From: Actinomycetota bacterium
GTDB taxonomy: Bacteria; Actinomycetota; Actinomycetes; Actinomycetales; Dermatophilaceae
Assembly: GCA_020160805.1 (NCBI GenBank)
Contig: JAIUPO010000032.1
Location: 1 to 34,495 of the forward strand
Reading direction: 5' to 3'
Length of the DNA: 34,495 bases
Shown here: piece after piece, positions 7,203 through 14,681 of the stretch
Layout: every line of letters begins with the position of its first letter
How positions within the stretch are numbered: position 1 is the stretch's first letter
The notes under the pieces: generated by a model
The model's input: the letters and a program-made list of their open reading frames with translations, nothing else
Databases searched by the model: none
Told to the model about the DNA's origin: nothing
Position numbers and translations under genes: made by a program

Positions 7203-7612
7203 GCGCGGCGCGATTCCTCATCGACGCCTCGGGAATCTTCCGCATACTTGCCCGGCCATTGCGCGACCAATGGGTCGACCATTTGACGTCTGGCGTCATC
7301 GCCACCTGCCCAGCCGTCGAACTGGAGTTCCTTTGCTCGGCAAGATCGCTGGCTGATCGCCTGGAGAAGCAGCGGCTCTACATGGACCTCTTCACCTGGG
7401 TCCCTATGAGCGACAACGCTTTCTCTCGATCGGAGCACGTTCAACAATTGCTCACCGAGCACGGGCAGCATCGCTCCGCCGGGGCGGTGGATCTCCTCAT
7501 CGCCGCGACGGCCGAGGCCCACAAACTGACCGTGCTGAGCGCGGACCCCAACTTCCTGACGATCGCCCAGGTCACCGGTCAGCCAGTGCGCTTCGTGGAC
7601 CAAACACCCTGA
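7199..7612 (+). CDS. vapC: VapC-type PIN-domain toxin
   Basis: A 137-residue PIN-domain ribonuclease, the toxin of VapBC modules, which cleaves RNA with a Mg2+ site built from acidic residues. The first Asp is in FLIDAS (D9), the Glu in CPAVELEF, and later acids in GAVDLLIAATA and SADPNF, so the catalytic set looks complete. Length is normal for the family. The start ATG overlaps the stop of the truncated vapB. With the antitoxin broken, the toxin must be silent, weakly expressed (only read-through from MMPL would reach it), or countered by an antitoxin elsewhere. Confidence 0.85.
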   Translation: MSAARFLIDASGIFRILARPLRDQWVDHLTSGVIATCPAVELEFLCSARSLADRLEKQRLYMDLFTWVPMSDNAFSRSEHVQQLLTEHGQHRSAGAVDLLIAATAEAHKLTVLSADPNFLTIAQVTGQPVRFVDQTP

Positions 7613-7632
7613 CCCGCGGGGGCGGCCATCGC

Positions 7633-8076
7633 TCACCGCCGGGCGAAGGGTTCCCAGACGACGAGAGCTTGAGAACCCGTATGCGGAGGCCGTTGGCCTG
7701 GCCGGATCATGACCGCTTCGCCCGCCGACCCGACAGCGAAAACCCTTCGGCCGCTGGCGAGTTCGGCTTGATGCAGAGCATGGGTCAGGTCCTCGATCCG
7801 GGCATGCAGCGCATCGACCTGGTTCTCCAGCTGCAGGATGCGCTGGATGCCGGCAAGGCTGACGCCTTCCTCCTGCGAAAGGCGCTGGACCTCGCGCAGG
7901 CGCGCGACATCGCGCGCCGAATACCGTCGTCCGCCGCCTTGGGTGCGCGAGGGAGTGACGAGGCCGAGGCGGTCATACTGACGCAGCGTCTGGGCGTGCA
8001 TGCCCGCGAGCTGTGCGGCGACGGAGATGACGAAGACGGGGGTCTCGTCGTCGGCGCCGAGACCCTTGAGTGCCAT
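7633..8076 (-). CDS. hspR: HspR, MerR-family heat-shock repressor
   Basis: A 147-residue MerR-type repressor that binds HAIR operators with help of DnaK and shuts down the dnaK operon. The winged helix-turn-helix is residues about 16-60 (VFVISVAAQLAGMHAQTLRQ, YDRLGLVTPSRT, GGGRRYSARDVARLREV), followed by a coiled coil (ILQLENQVDALHARIEDL) for dimer formation. It is the last gene of dnaK-grpE-dnaJ-hspR, 5 bp after dnaJ, with an AAGGA before its ATG. Two matching HAIR elements upstream of dnaK complete the feedback loop. Confidence 0.95.
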   Translation of the reverse strand: MALKGLGADDETPVFVISVAAQLAGMHAQTLRQYDRLGLVTPSRTQGGGRRYSARDVARLREVQRLSQEEGVSLAGIQRILQLENQVDALHARIEDLTHALHQAELASGRRVFAVGSAGEAVMIRPGQRPPHTGSQALVVWEPFARR

Positions 8077-8081
8077 CTGCG

Positions 8082-9128
8082 TCAGTCCTTCGCGGCTTCA
8101 CGGAACAGATCGGCCCGCGGGTCGCCGCCGGCCTCTTGATCACGCAAGATCTCGACGGCGGCCTTGGCCTCATCGGTGAGGCGCTGCGGCACCAGGATCG
8201 CCACCTTCGCGAGGAGGTCGCCGGTGTGATTCTTCCCGGCGACGCCGCGGCCCTTGACCCGCAGGACACGCCCGGACGGAGTTCCCGGCGCGATCTTGAC
8301 CTTGACCGGCTTGCCGTCCAGCGTGGGCACGGAAACCGTTGCGCCCAAGGCTGCTTCGGCGAAGGTGACCGGCAGGTCGACGGTGAGGCTGTCGCCATCA
8401 CGACCGAAGACCGGGTGCGGTTCGACCGAGACGGTGAGGATGAGATCGCCCTTGGGCGCGCCGGGATCGCCCTCGCCGCCCTTGCCGCGCAGCTTGATCT
8501 TCTGGCCGTCCTTGACTCCGGCAGGAATGCGCGTGGTGATGCGCTGTCCGTCGAGACCGCTCAGGGTGACGGTCGAGCCCGCGACGGCATCGCGGAAGCT
8601 CAGCGTGGTGCGGGCGGCGATATCGGGACCCCGCTGCGGGCCGCGCGGGGCGCCATACCCGCCGAAACCACCCCGGCCGCCCGGCTGGCCGAAGCCACCC
8701 TGCTGACCGAAGCCCCCTTGCTGACCGAACAGGCCACCAAGGATGTCGTCGAGGTTCGGCTGGCCGCCTGCGCCGCCGGTGTTGAAGCGGACGTTGCCGC
8801 CCTGGCCGCCGAACATCTGTGAGAAGACATCCTCGAAGCCCTCGGCGCCGGCCCCGCCGCCCGGGCCGCCGGCGGTGAACCGGGCGCCCCCTCGGGCCAT
8901 CTGGCGGATCGCGTCATACTCCTGACGCTGCTTGGGGTCGGAGAGCACCGAGTGCGCCTCGGTGATGTCCTTGAACTTCTGCTCGGCCGCCGCGTCCCCG
9001 GCGTTCTTGTCCGGGTGGTGCTGGCGCGCCAGCTTGCGGTAGGCCTTCTTGATCGCCGCGTCGTCGGCGTCACTGGGGACGCCGAGGACGGCATAGAAGT
9101 CTTTCTCGAACCAATCCTGACTAGCCAT
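8082..9128 (-). CDS. dnaJ: DnaJ/CbpA-type co-chaperone without zinc finger
   Basis: A 348-residue J-domain co-chaperone that delivers substrates to DnaK and stimulates its ATPase. The J-domain (residues about 10-75) has the HPD motif in RQHHPDKNAGD. A Gly/Phe-rich stretch (about 80-160) with repeated GQQGGFGQQGGFGQ follows, then two C-terminal beta domains with FRDAVAGSTVTL and FAEAALGATVSVPTLDG. No cysteine is present, so the four CxxCxGxG zinc repeats of canonical DnaJ are absent, making it a type II (CbpA-like) protein despite its place in the dnaK operon. The ATG at 9126-9128 begins just before the J-domain. Confidence 0.93.
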   Translation of the reverse strand: MASQDWFEKDFYAVLGVPSDADDAAIKKAYRKLARQHHPDKNAGDAAAEQKFKDITEAHSVLSDPKQRQEYDAIRQMARGGARFTAGGPGGGAGAEGFEDVFSQMFGGQGGNVRFNTGGAGGQPNLDDILGGLFGQQGGFGQQGGFGQPGGRGGFGGYGAPRGPQRGPDIAARTTLSFRDAVAGSTVTLSGLDGQRITTRIPAGVKDGQKIKLRGKGGEGDPGAPKGDLILTVSVEPHPVFGRDGDSLTVDLPVTFAEAALGATVSVPTLDGKPVKVKIAPGTPSGRVLRVKGRGVAGKNHTGDLLAKVAILVPQRLTDEAKAAVEILRDQEAGGDPRADLFREAAKD

Positions 9129-9182
9129 CCTGGCGTCCCCCTCTCGTGAGTTCTGTTGTGCTGTATACGGTTATCGCCGCGC

Positions 9183-9797
9183 TCAGCTCGGGTCGGCGAC
9201 GGCCACGCGGGCCGGACGAAGGACCTTGCTGCCGGCACGATAGCCCGGTTGCAGCACCTGGACGATGGTCGTGGTGGTTGCATCGGCAGGCAGGTCCGCC
9301 GACGGCAGGTGCATCAACGCCTCGTGCCACTCCGGGTCGAAGGCCTCGCCGACGGCGCCATAGCGCTCGAAGCCGAAGCGGCCCAGGGTGTTTTCGAGCT
9401 TGTCGGCGATGGCGGCGAACGGCCCATCGGTCAGATCGCCGTGATCGCGAGCGCCCGAGATGTCGTCCATGACCGGAAGCAGTGCCTCCAGCACATCGGC
9501 GATCGCGCGCTCTTGGATCAGCGGCCGGTCGCGATCGACGCGGCGCTTGTAGTTGACATATTCGGCGTTCAGTCGCTGCAGGTCGTTCAGTCGCTCGGCC
9601 GCGAGCACCGTGTCCGGGTGCAACTCGTCCGGGGCGACGGCGGCCGCGGGGTCGACCTCGGGGGCGGACGGCATACCGTCGCCCGCCGCGGCGCCCGCGG
9701 ACCCGGCCGGAGCCGAATCCGCAGGCGCAGCAGCGTCATTCACCACGTCCGCCTCGACCGGCTGATCGCCGTCCGGGGTGAAATGGGAATCGGTCAC
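9183..9797 (-). CDS. grpE: GrpE nucleotide exchange factor
   Basis: A 204-residue GrpE, which releases ADP from DnaK. The first about 65 residues are acidic and Ala-rich (disordered). The coiled-coil region includes [20 protein letters not shown] and the beta domain contains the family motif [13 protein letters not shown] and [20 protein letters not shown]. The GTG start at 9795-9797 overlaps the dnaK stop (GTGA), so the chaperone and its exchange factor are co-translated. 54 bp separate it from dnaJ. Confidence 0.96.
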   Translation of the reverse strand: MTDSHFTPDGDQPVEADVVNDAAAPADSAPAGSAGAAAGDGMPSAPEVDPAAAVAPDELHPDTVLAAERLNDLQRLNAEYVNYKRRVDRDRPLIQERAIADVLEALLPVMDDISGARDHGDLTDGPFAAIADKLENTLGRFGFERYGAVGEAFDPEWHEALMHLPSADLPADATTTTIVQVLQPGYRAGSKVLRPARVAVADPS

Positions 9798-11686
9798 TTG
9801 GTGTCCTCGTCGTCCTCGACGACCTCCGCGTCGACGACATCGGAGTCGTCGTTGGGGGTCGTGCCCTGGGCGGAGTCGGTGGACTCGCTGCCACCCATAT
9901 TGGGCGACTCGCCCTGCTCGGCCGACGCGGCATACAACGCGGCACCCATCTTCTGGGACTCCTCGTTGAGCTTGTTGACCTTGGCGTTGAGGTCCTCGAC
10001 CGAGGTGTTGGCCTCGGGCTTGATGGCCTCCTTGAGGTCCGCGAGGGCGGTGTCGACCGGGCCGCGCATGTCAGCGGTCAGCTTGTCACCGCTGTCGGCG
10101 AGGAACTTCTCCGTGGAGTAGACGAGGTTCTCCGCGGTGTTGCGGGCCTCGGTCTCCTCGCGGCGCTTGGAGTCCTCGGCGGCGTGCGCCTCGGCGTCCT
10201 TGACCATGCGCTCGATCTCCTCCTTGGACAGCGCGCTGCCGCCCGAGATGGTGATCTTCTGCTCCTTGCCGGTGCCGCGGTCCTTGGCCGTTACGTGCAC
10301 GATGCCATTGGCGTCGATGTCGAAGGTGACCTCGATCTGCGGCACGCCGCGCGGCGCCGGCGCGATGCCGGACAGCTCGAAGGTGCCGAGATTCTTGTTC
10401 AGCTGTGCCATCTCGCGTTCGCCCTGGAAGACCTGGATCAGCACGGAGGGCTGGTTGTCCTCGGCGGTGGAGAAGACCTCGGACCGCTTGGTCGGGATCG
10501 CGGTGTTGCGCTCGATGAGCTTGGTGAACAGGCCGCCCTTGGTCTCGATGCCGAGGCTGAGCGGGGTGACGTCGATGAGCAGGACGTCCTTGCGCTCACC
10601 CTTGAGGACACCGGCCTGGAGGCTGGCACCGAGGGCGACGACCTCATCGGGGTTGACACCCTTGTTGGGCTCCTTGCCGGTGAGCTCCTTCACGAGAGCC
10701 GAGACGGCCGGCATACGGGTCGAACCACCAACCAGGACAACGTGATCGATGTCCTCGAGCTTGATGCCCGCGTCCTTGATGACGTTCTGGAAGGGCTGCT
10801 TGGTGCGGTCGAGAAGGTCCTTGGTCATCTGCTCGAACTGCGCCCGGGTGAGGGTCTCATCGAGGTGGATGGGGCCGTTCTCGCTCATCGAGAGGTACTG
10901 CAGGCTGATGTTGGTGCTCGTCGCGGAAGAGAGCTCCTTCTTGGCCTGCTCGGCGGCGTCGCGCAGACGCTGCATGGCGATCTTGTCCTTGGACAGGTCG
11001 ACGCCGGTGTTGTTCTTCACGGTGGTGAGCAGGTGCTGGACGATGCGGTCATCCCAGTCGTCGCCGCCGAGGCGGTTGTCGCCGCTGGTGGCCTTGACCT
11101 GGATCGTCGCGAAGCCGTCCTCGGGGTCCTTGCCGACCTCCAGGAGGGAGACGTCGAAGGTGCCACCGCCGAGGTCGAAGACGAGGATGAGCTCGTCCTC
11201 CTTGCCTTTGTCCAGGCCGTATGCCAGGGCGGCCGCGGTGGGCTCGTTGACGATGCGCAGGACGTTGAGGCCCGCGATCTCACCGGCCTCCTTGGTGGCC
11301 TGACGCTCGGCATCGTCGAAGTACGCCGGGACGGTGATCACCGCGTCGGTGACCGGCTCCCCGAGGTAGGCCTCGGCGTCGCGCTTGAGCTTCATCAGCG
11401 TGCGGGCGCTGATCTCCTGGGCGGAGTACTTCTTGCCGTCGATGTCCTCGGACTTCCAGTCGGTGCCCATGTGGCGCTTGACGGAGCGGAGGGTGCGGTC
11501 AGCGTTGGTGACGGCCTGGCGCTTGGCGATCTCGCCGACCAGGACCTCGCCGTTCTTGGCGAACGCGACGACCGACGGAGTGGTGCGACCGCCTTCGGCG
11601 TTCGCGATGATGGTGGGCTCGCCGCCTTCGAGGACAGCGACGGCCGAGTTGGTGGTTCCGAGGTCGATACCGACTGCACGGGCCAT
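9794..11686 (-). CDS. dnaK: DnaK (Hsp70) chaperone
   Basis: A 630-residue Hsp70. The ATPase domain begins [20 protein letters not shown] and holds the phosphate loop motif [17 protein letters not shown] and the adenosine motif [14 protein letters not shown]. The substrate-binding domain follows from about residue 385 ([17 protein letters not shown]), and the tail ends in the acidic [14 protein letters not shown]. The ATG at 11684-11686 is preceded by AAGGAG at proper spacing; the 23 codons upstream in frame are promoter DNA. First gene of the heat-shock operon. Confidence 0.98.
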   Translation of the reverse strand: MARAVGIDLGTTNSAVAVLEGGEPTIIANAEGGRTTPSVVAFAKNGEVLVGEIAKRQAVTNADRTLRSVKRHMGTDWKSEDIDGKKYSAQEISARTLMKLKRDAEAYLGEPVTDAVITVPAYFDDAERQATKEAGEIAGLNVLRIVNEPTAAALAYGLDKGKEDELILVFDLGGGTFDVSLLEVGKDPEDGFATIQVKATSGDNRLGGDDWDDRIVQHLLTTVKNNTGVDLSKDKIAMQRLRDAAEQAKKELSSATSTNISLQYLSMSENGPIHLDETLTRAQFEQMTKDLLDRTKQPFQNVIKDAGIKLEDIDHVVLVGGSTRMPAVSALVKELTGKEPNKGVNPDEVVALGASLQAGVLKGERKDVLLIDVTPLSLGIETKGGLFTKLIERNTAIPTKRSEVFSTAEDNQPSVLIQVFQGEREMAQLNKNLGTFELSGIAPAPRGVPQIEVTFDIDANGIVHVTAKDRGTGKEQKITISGGSALSKEEIERMVKDAEAHAAEDSKRREETEARNTAENLVYSTEKFLADSGDKLTADMRGPVDTALADLKEAIKPEANTSVEDLNAKVNKLNEESQKMGAALYAASAEQGESPNMGGSESTDSAQGTTPNDDSDVVDAEVVEDDEDTK

Positions 11687-11708
11687 GTGGTGGTGCTCCT
11701 TGGTTGAG

Positions 11709-11729
11709 GTTGAGTTGCTTGCACTCAAG
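11709..11729. promoter_or_regulatory. HAIR operator 1 (HspR site)
   Basis: GTTGAGT-N7-ACTCAAG matches the HspR-associated inverted repeat CTTGAGT-N7-ACTCAAG in 13 of 14 bases. It overlaps the dnaK -10 box, so bound HspR would block RNA polymerase directly. Confidence 0.92.
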
Positions 11730-11755
11730 TTAGGGACTGTATGCCGCTTGCGCAA
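11727..11755 (-). promoter_or_regulatory. dnaK operon promoter
   Basis: On the minus strand TTGCGC (11755-11750) and TAACTT (11732-11727) are separated by 17 bp, a good sigma-70-type pair. The -10 box sits inside HAIR operator 1. The leader before the dnaK ATG would be about 35 nt and carries AAGGAG. Confidence 0.75.
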
Positions 11756-11770
11756 CTTGGAGTCCGGAAA

Positions 11771-11791
11771 CTTGCGTCTGATTCACTCAAC
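11771..11791. promoter_or_regulatory. HAIR operator 2 (HspR site, degenerate)
   Basis: CTTGCGT-N7-ACTCAAC keeps the exact spacing and 12 of 14 consensus bases. It lies 62 bp upstream of operator 1 and beyond the -35 box, suggesting cooperative binding of two HspR dimers. Confidence 0.72.
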
Positions 11792-11826
11792 TCTCGACGC
11801 CCTGTCATCATTCCCGGCTCGGCAAG

Positions 11827-11838
11827 TGTCGGATCCCA
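11827..11838. repeat. Left copy of a 12-bp direct repeat flanking the Tn7-like element
   Basis: TGTCGGATCCCA, identical and in the same orientation as 26989-27000. It ends 7 bp before the left terminal inverted repeat; the right copy begins 7 bp after the right one. No 5-bp duplication touches the TGT/ACA ends. Confidence 0.8.
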
Positions 11839-11845
11839 TCTGAGA

Positions 11846-11857
11846 TGTAGGTTCTCG
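11846..11857. repeat. Left terminal inverted repeat of the Tn7-like element
   Basis: TGTAGGTTCTCG, a perfect inverted match to 26970-26981. With the following ACTTGTCG at a fixed offset the two ends share 20 of 24 bases. Confidence 0.85.
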
Positions 11858-11861
11858 ATCT

Positions 11862-11919
11862 ACTTGTCGTTGTCTCACTTTCTTGTCGCAGGCGTGTCGC
11901 TGTCTCGCTAACTTGTCGC
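11862..11919. repeat. Left-end TnsB-site-like repeats
   Basis: Two 25-bp copies (11865-11889 and 11895-11919) lie 30 bp apart and match in 21 of 25 positions; each starts TGTCG, contains TGTCTC and ends CTTGTCGC. The octamer ACTTGTCG or TCTTGTCG therefore occurs three times (11862, 11881, 11911). Tandem sites of this kind next to the end are where TnsB-type transposases bind in known Tn7-like elements. Confidence 0.8.
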
Positions 11920-11938
11920 GTGGGGGGACGCTGGTCCC

Positions 11939-12703
11939 GTGGCCACGAAGCCGCGCCAGCGGATGGTCGAGTTCCGGTACACGTCCCACACCGGCGAGGA
12001 CGTGACCACGACGCTGGGCTCGGCTCCGCCGGCGGAGGTGGCCCGGGGACTACCGGTTCGGTCCTTCCCCTCCTATGCCGGGATGGGGCACTATCCAGGT
12101 TGGTGGTGGTCAGCCACGGTCGGCGACCACGTGGGCTACGAGAGCCTGCTGGAGCGCGATCGGCTGATGCTTGCCGACTTCGACCGTGACGTGGTGGCCA
12201 TCTTGAGCCAGCCGTTCGGCATCTCCGGTCGTGACGGTGACGCGCTACGTCGACACGTACCTGACTACCTGCTGCTTCATCGCAACGGAACGGTGGAGGT
12301 CGTCGACGTCAAGCCTGCCGACATGTTGGACAAGCCCGATGTCGCGGTGGTTCTCAACTGGACTGGACGATTGCTGGCCGAACGCGGCTGGCGATACTCG
12401 ATCTGGTCGGGCGCGGATCCGATCGAACTGACCAACGTCCGCTTTCTCGCCCAGGGACGTCGCAGCCGGTTCGTTGATTCCGACGCGATGGCCACGCTGG
12501 CCCGTGCAGGTCGCCCTGGTCGCACTCTCGGTGCAGCCCTGGCCGAGGCAGCTCGGTCACCCCACTCCAGTGCCACCCTGCGGGCGGCGCTCATCACGCT
12601 GCTCTGGAAGCAGACGTGGCAGGTCGCGCTCGATCAGCCGATCGATATGAGCACCGAGATCCGGATGATTAGAGGGGTCCATGACAAACAGCGCTGTTCT
12701 TGA
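11939..12703 (+). CDS. tnsA: TnsA-like heteromeric transposase endonuclease
   Basis: A 254-residue TnsA-type restriction-endonuclease-fold protein, the subunit that cuts the 5' ends of Tn7-like elements. It carries the pattern HYPGWWWSATVGDHVGYESLL seen in actinobacterial TnsA proteins. The catalytic acids and lysine are recognisable: Glu in YESLLERD, Asp in HVPDYLLLH, Lys in VEVVDVKPAD. The GTG at 11939 begins shortly before the conserved part. It overlaps the tnsB remnant by 23 bp. The gene itself looks intact, but without an active partner it cannot drive transposition. Confidence 0.83.
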   Translation: MATKPRQRMVEFRYTSHTGEDVTTTLGSAPPAEVARGLPVRSFPSYAGMGHYPGWWWSATVGDHVGYESLLERDRLMLADFDRDVVAILSQPFGISGRDGDALRRHVPDYLLLHRNGTVEVVDVKPADMLDKPDVAVVLNWTGRLLAERGWRYSIWSGADPIELTNVRFLAQGRRSRFVDSDAMATLARAGRPGRTLGAALAEAARSPHSSATLRAALITLLWKQTWQVALDQPIDMSTEIRMIRGVHDKQRCS

Positions 12704-13019
12704 GGTCCGCGTCGGCAGCCGGCTCTGGTTCGACGGGGAGGCGTGGTCGGTGTGCGAGGTCGACGCGGCAACGGTGAGGCTGAACGACGGCGACGGACGG
12801 TATCGCACGGTGACCGTGGCAGAGCTGATCGACACTGCAAGTCCCGCCGAGTCCGGGCACCAACAGGACCCCGACGGGCTGCCCCTCCCGCGCAACGTCG
12901 CCTGGGCAAGTCTGTCGAGCAAGAAGAGGTCCAGCCTCGAGCGGGAGGTGACGGTCTTCAGCGTCCTGTTGGAGTCCGCGTTGGATGAACGAGCAAGTGC
13001 CGTCCGGCGGGACCTACTC
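12681..13019 (+). pseudogene. TnsB-like transposase, N-terminal remnant
   Basis: About 110 residues starting MTNSAVLEVRVGSRLWFDGE resemble the N-terminal part of TnsB/Mu-type transposases that follow tnsA in these elements (small beta-rich opening, WASLSSKKRSSLEREVTVFS helix). The frame then passes near 13010-13020 into an unrelated methyltransferase fragment. The DDE catalytic core is entirely missing. Family assignment rests mostly on position after tnsA. Confidence 0.6.
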
Positions 13020-13433
13020 GGGCTCGACCCGGTGGTGTCACCGCTGAGCTCGCCGGCCCTGCGCACTGCAGCGGCCGTGGTGGCCGCGTCAGGCATCTTC
13101 TGCACCTACGCTGCGCAGCTGGCCATGGGCACCGCCTGGCGCATCGGTGTCGACCCGACAGAACGCACCGAGCTGGTCACCTCCGGGCCTTTCGCGTTCG
13201 TCCGCAACCCGATCTTCACCACCGCTCTTATCACCTTCACCGGGCTCGCGTTGGCCTCCCGAACCTTGTTGCCTTGGCGGGCCTGGTCCTGGTCTATGCG
13301 GGCATCCAGATGCAGGTCCGCGCCGTCTGAGGAGCCGCACCTGCTGGCCACGCACGGGCGGGCCTATGCCGACTATGCCGCCCGCGTGGGGCGGTTCGTC
13401 CCCGGGATTGGACGCCTGCGTCCGACTTCTTGA
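13020..13433 (+). pseudogene. Isoprenylcysteine methyltransferase-like fragment, frameshifted
   Basis: The C-terminal half of an ICMT/phospholipid-methyltransferase-like membrane enzyme: AAQLAMGTAWRIGVDPTERT, VTSGPFAFVRNPIFT, and at the end EEPHLLATHGRAYADYAARV. Between 13263 and about 13330 the homologous sequence (NLVALAGLVLVYAGIQMQVR) is in another frame, so two compensating 1-base shifts have occurred. The N-terminal half is replaced by the tnsB remnant. Non-functional unless the shifts are sequencing errors, and even then lacking its first helices. Confidence 0.72.
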
Positions 13434-13456
13434 GTTCCAGGTAGCCACGCTTTAGG

Positions 13457-13475
13457 CCCTGGGAGTGCCCCAGGG
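13457..13475. terminator. Hairpin between the ICMT remnant and ccsB
   Basis: CCCTGGG and CCCAGGG form a perfect 7-bp stem with a 5-base loop, between two converging genes. No T-tract follows. The remaining sequence of the 13434-13643 gap shows no gene. Confidence 0.4.
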
Positions 13476-13643
13476 ACATGACGTCGCTGGAGGCCAGCGA
13501 TTGCGGGATGGCGTTTCAGGTCGGTCCGTCTTGGCCACGGGCGTCGGTCACTTGACGGCCATGATCTTGCTGGTAGTGGTCGGAGTCGACGTTCTTGGGG
13601 TTGCTGGCGTTCATCAGCCGCATTCACGGTGTAGCGGAAGGCG

Positions 13644-14681
13644 TCACGTGCTCACCCCCGAGTAGCTGTGCAGGCCGGTGATGAGCAGGTTGACGACGGT
13701 GTAGTTCAGGATGATGCAGAGCATGCCGAGGAGTGCCACGTAGGTGGCGTGTCGCTTGGTCCAGCCGCTGGTGGCGCGGGAGTGCAGGTAGGCGGCGTAG
13801 ACGACCCAGATGATGAAGGTCCAGATTTCCTTGGGGTCCCAGCCCCAGTAGCGGCCCCAGGCCACCTCGGCCCAGATCGCGCCGGTGATGAGGGTGAACG
13901 TCCAGAGCGGGAAGGCGAAGATGTGGACCCCGTAGGTCATCGTCTCCAGTTTGTCTCCCTCGGGCAGGCCGGCCAGCCAACCCCGGATGCGGCTTCTCTT
14001 CTCGGCTGAGTCGCGGAGCAGGAAGGCGACGCCGAGGGCGGCACCGATGATGAACAGCGCCACGGACAGCGTCGCGAGCGTGACGTGGATGGACAGCCAC
14101 ATCGTGTTGTCCAGGGCGGGCATGAGCTGGGAGGCCTCGGTGTACCAGATCTTGCCCGCGCCAAGGACGGCCATGACTGGCAGCACGACGAAGGGACCGA
14201 GCCACAGCCGGTCGCGTTTCAGGCTCCACGTGGAGAAGACGATGAGGGCGAAGGATGCGGCGACGATCGCGAACTCGTACATGTTGCCCAGCGGCCAGCG
14301 CTGTACCGACAGGCCACGCAAGATCGTGCCGCCGACGACTCCGAAGGTCGCCAGCCAGGTGAGTTGGAGCCCGATGACGCCCCAGCGGCGGGTGACCTCG
14401 GCGGGATGACTGACGGTTGGTGGCTCGACTGCGGCGGTGGTCGGCGTGGTCGAGTCCGTCAGTCCAGTGGCACGGTCGTCATCGACTGTGTCTGCTGGTT
14501 GCTCACCGTCGGCGCCAACACCCACGCGGACCTTCTCGCGGGCCTTGACTTTATCGTGGCGTTCCCTGGCGGCCCCGGTGACGGCCAGGTGCGCCGAGAA
14601 GGAGATGAGGGCCAGCGCGAGCACGGCCAGGCTGGCCCAGATGGCAATGTCGCTGGCCAGGGCCAGCTGTGGGTCGGTCAT
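13644..14681 (-). CDS. ccsB: CcsB/CcsA-family cytochrome c synthase subunit
   Basis: A 345-residue polytopic membrane protein of the heme-handling (WWD) family in cytochrome c maturation System II. It has the WWD core WGRYWGWDPKEIWTFIIWV and GNMYEF, with conserved His in the surrounding helices (IHVTLAT, YGVHIFAFP, YLHSRATSGW). With ResB it exports heme and attaches it to CxxCH of apocytochromes outside the membrane. A poorly conserved linker of about 60 residues follows the first helix. The start ATG overlaps the resB stop (ATGA). Last gene of tlpA-ccdA-resB-ccsB. Confidence 0.95.
   Translation of the reverse strand: MTDPQLALASDIAIWASLAVLALALISFSAHLAVTGAARERHDKVKAREKVRVGVGADGEQPADTVDDDRATGLTDSTTPTTAAVEPPTVSHPAEVTRRWGVIGLQLTWLATFGVVGGTILRGLSVQRWPLGNMYEFAIVAASFALIVFSTWSLKRDRLWLGPFVVLPVMAVLGAGKIWYTEASQLMPALDNTMWLSIHVTLATLSVALFIIGAALGVAFLLRDSAEKRSRIRGWLAGLPEGDKLETMTYGVHIFAFPLWTFTLITGAIWAEVAWGRYWGWDPKEIWTFIIWVVYAAYLHSRATSGWTKRHATYVALLGMLCIILNYTVVNLLITGLHSYSGVST

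Noticed and set aside
10184-11707. 507-codon open frame antisense to dnaK
   Set aside because: A long antisense frame is expected opposite GC-rich genes; its product is Asp/Leu/Val-rich with no domain, while the dnaK strand is unmistakable.
11687-11845. CIRCE (HrcA) operator upstream of dnaK
   Set aside because: No TTAGCACTC-N9-GAGTGCTAA-like sequence; the inverted repeats fit HAIR instead.
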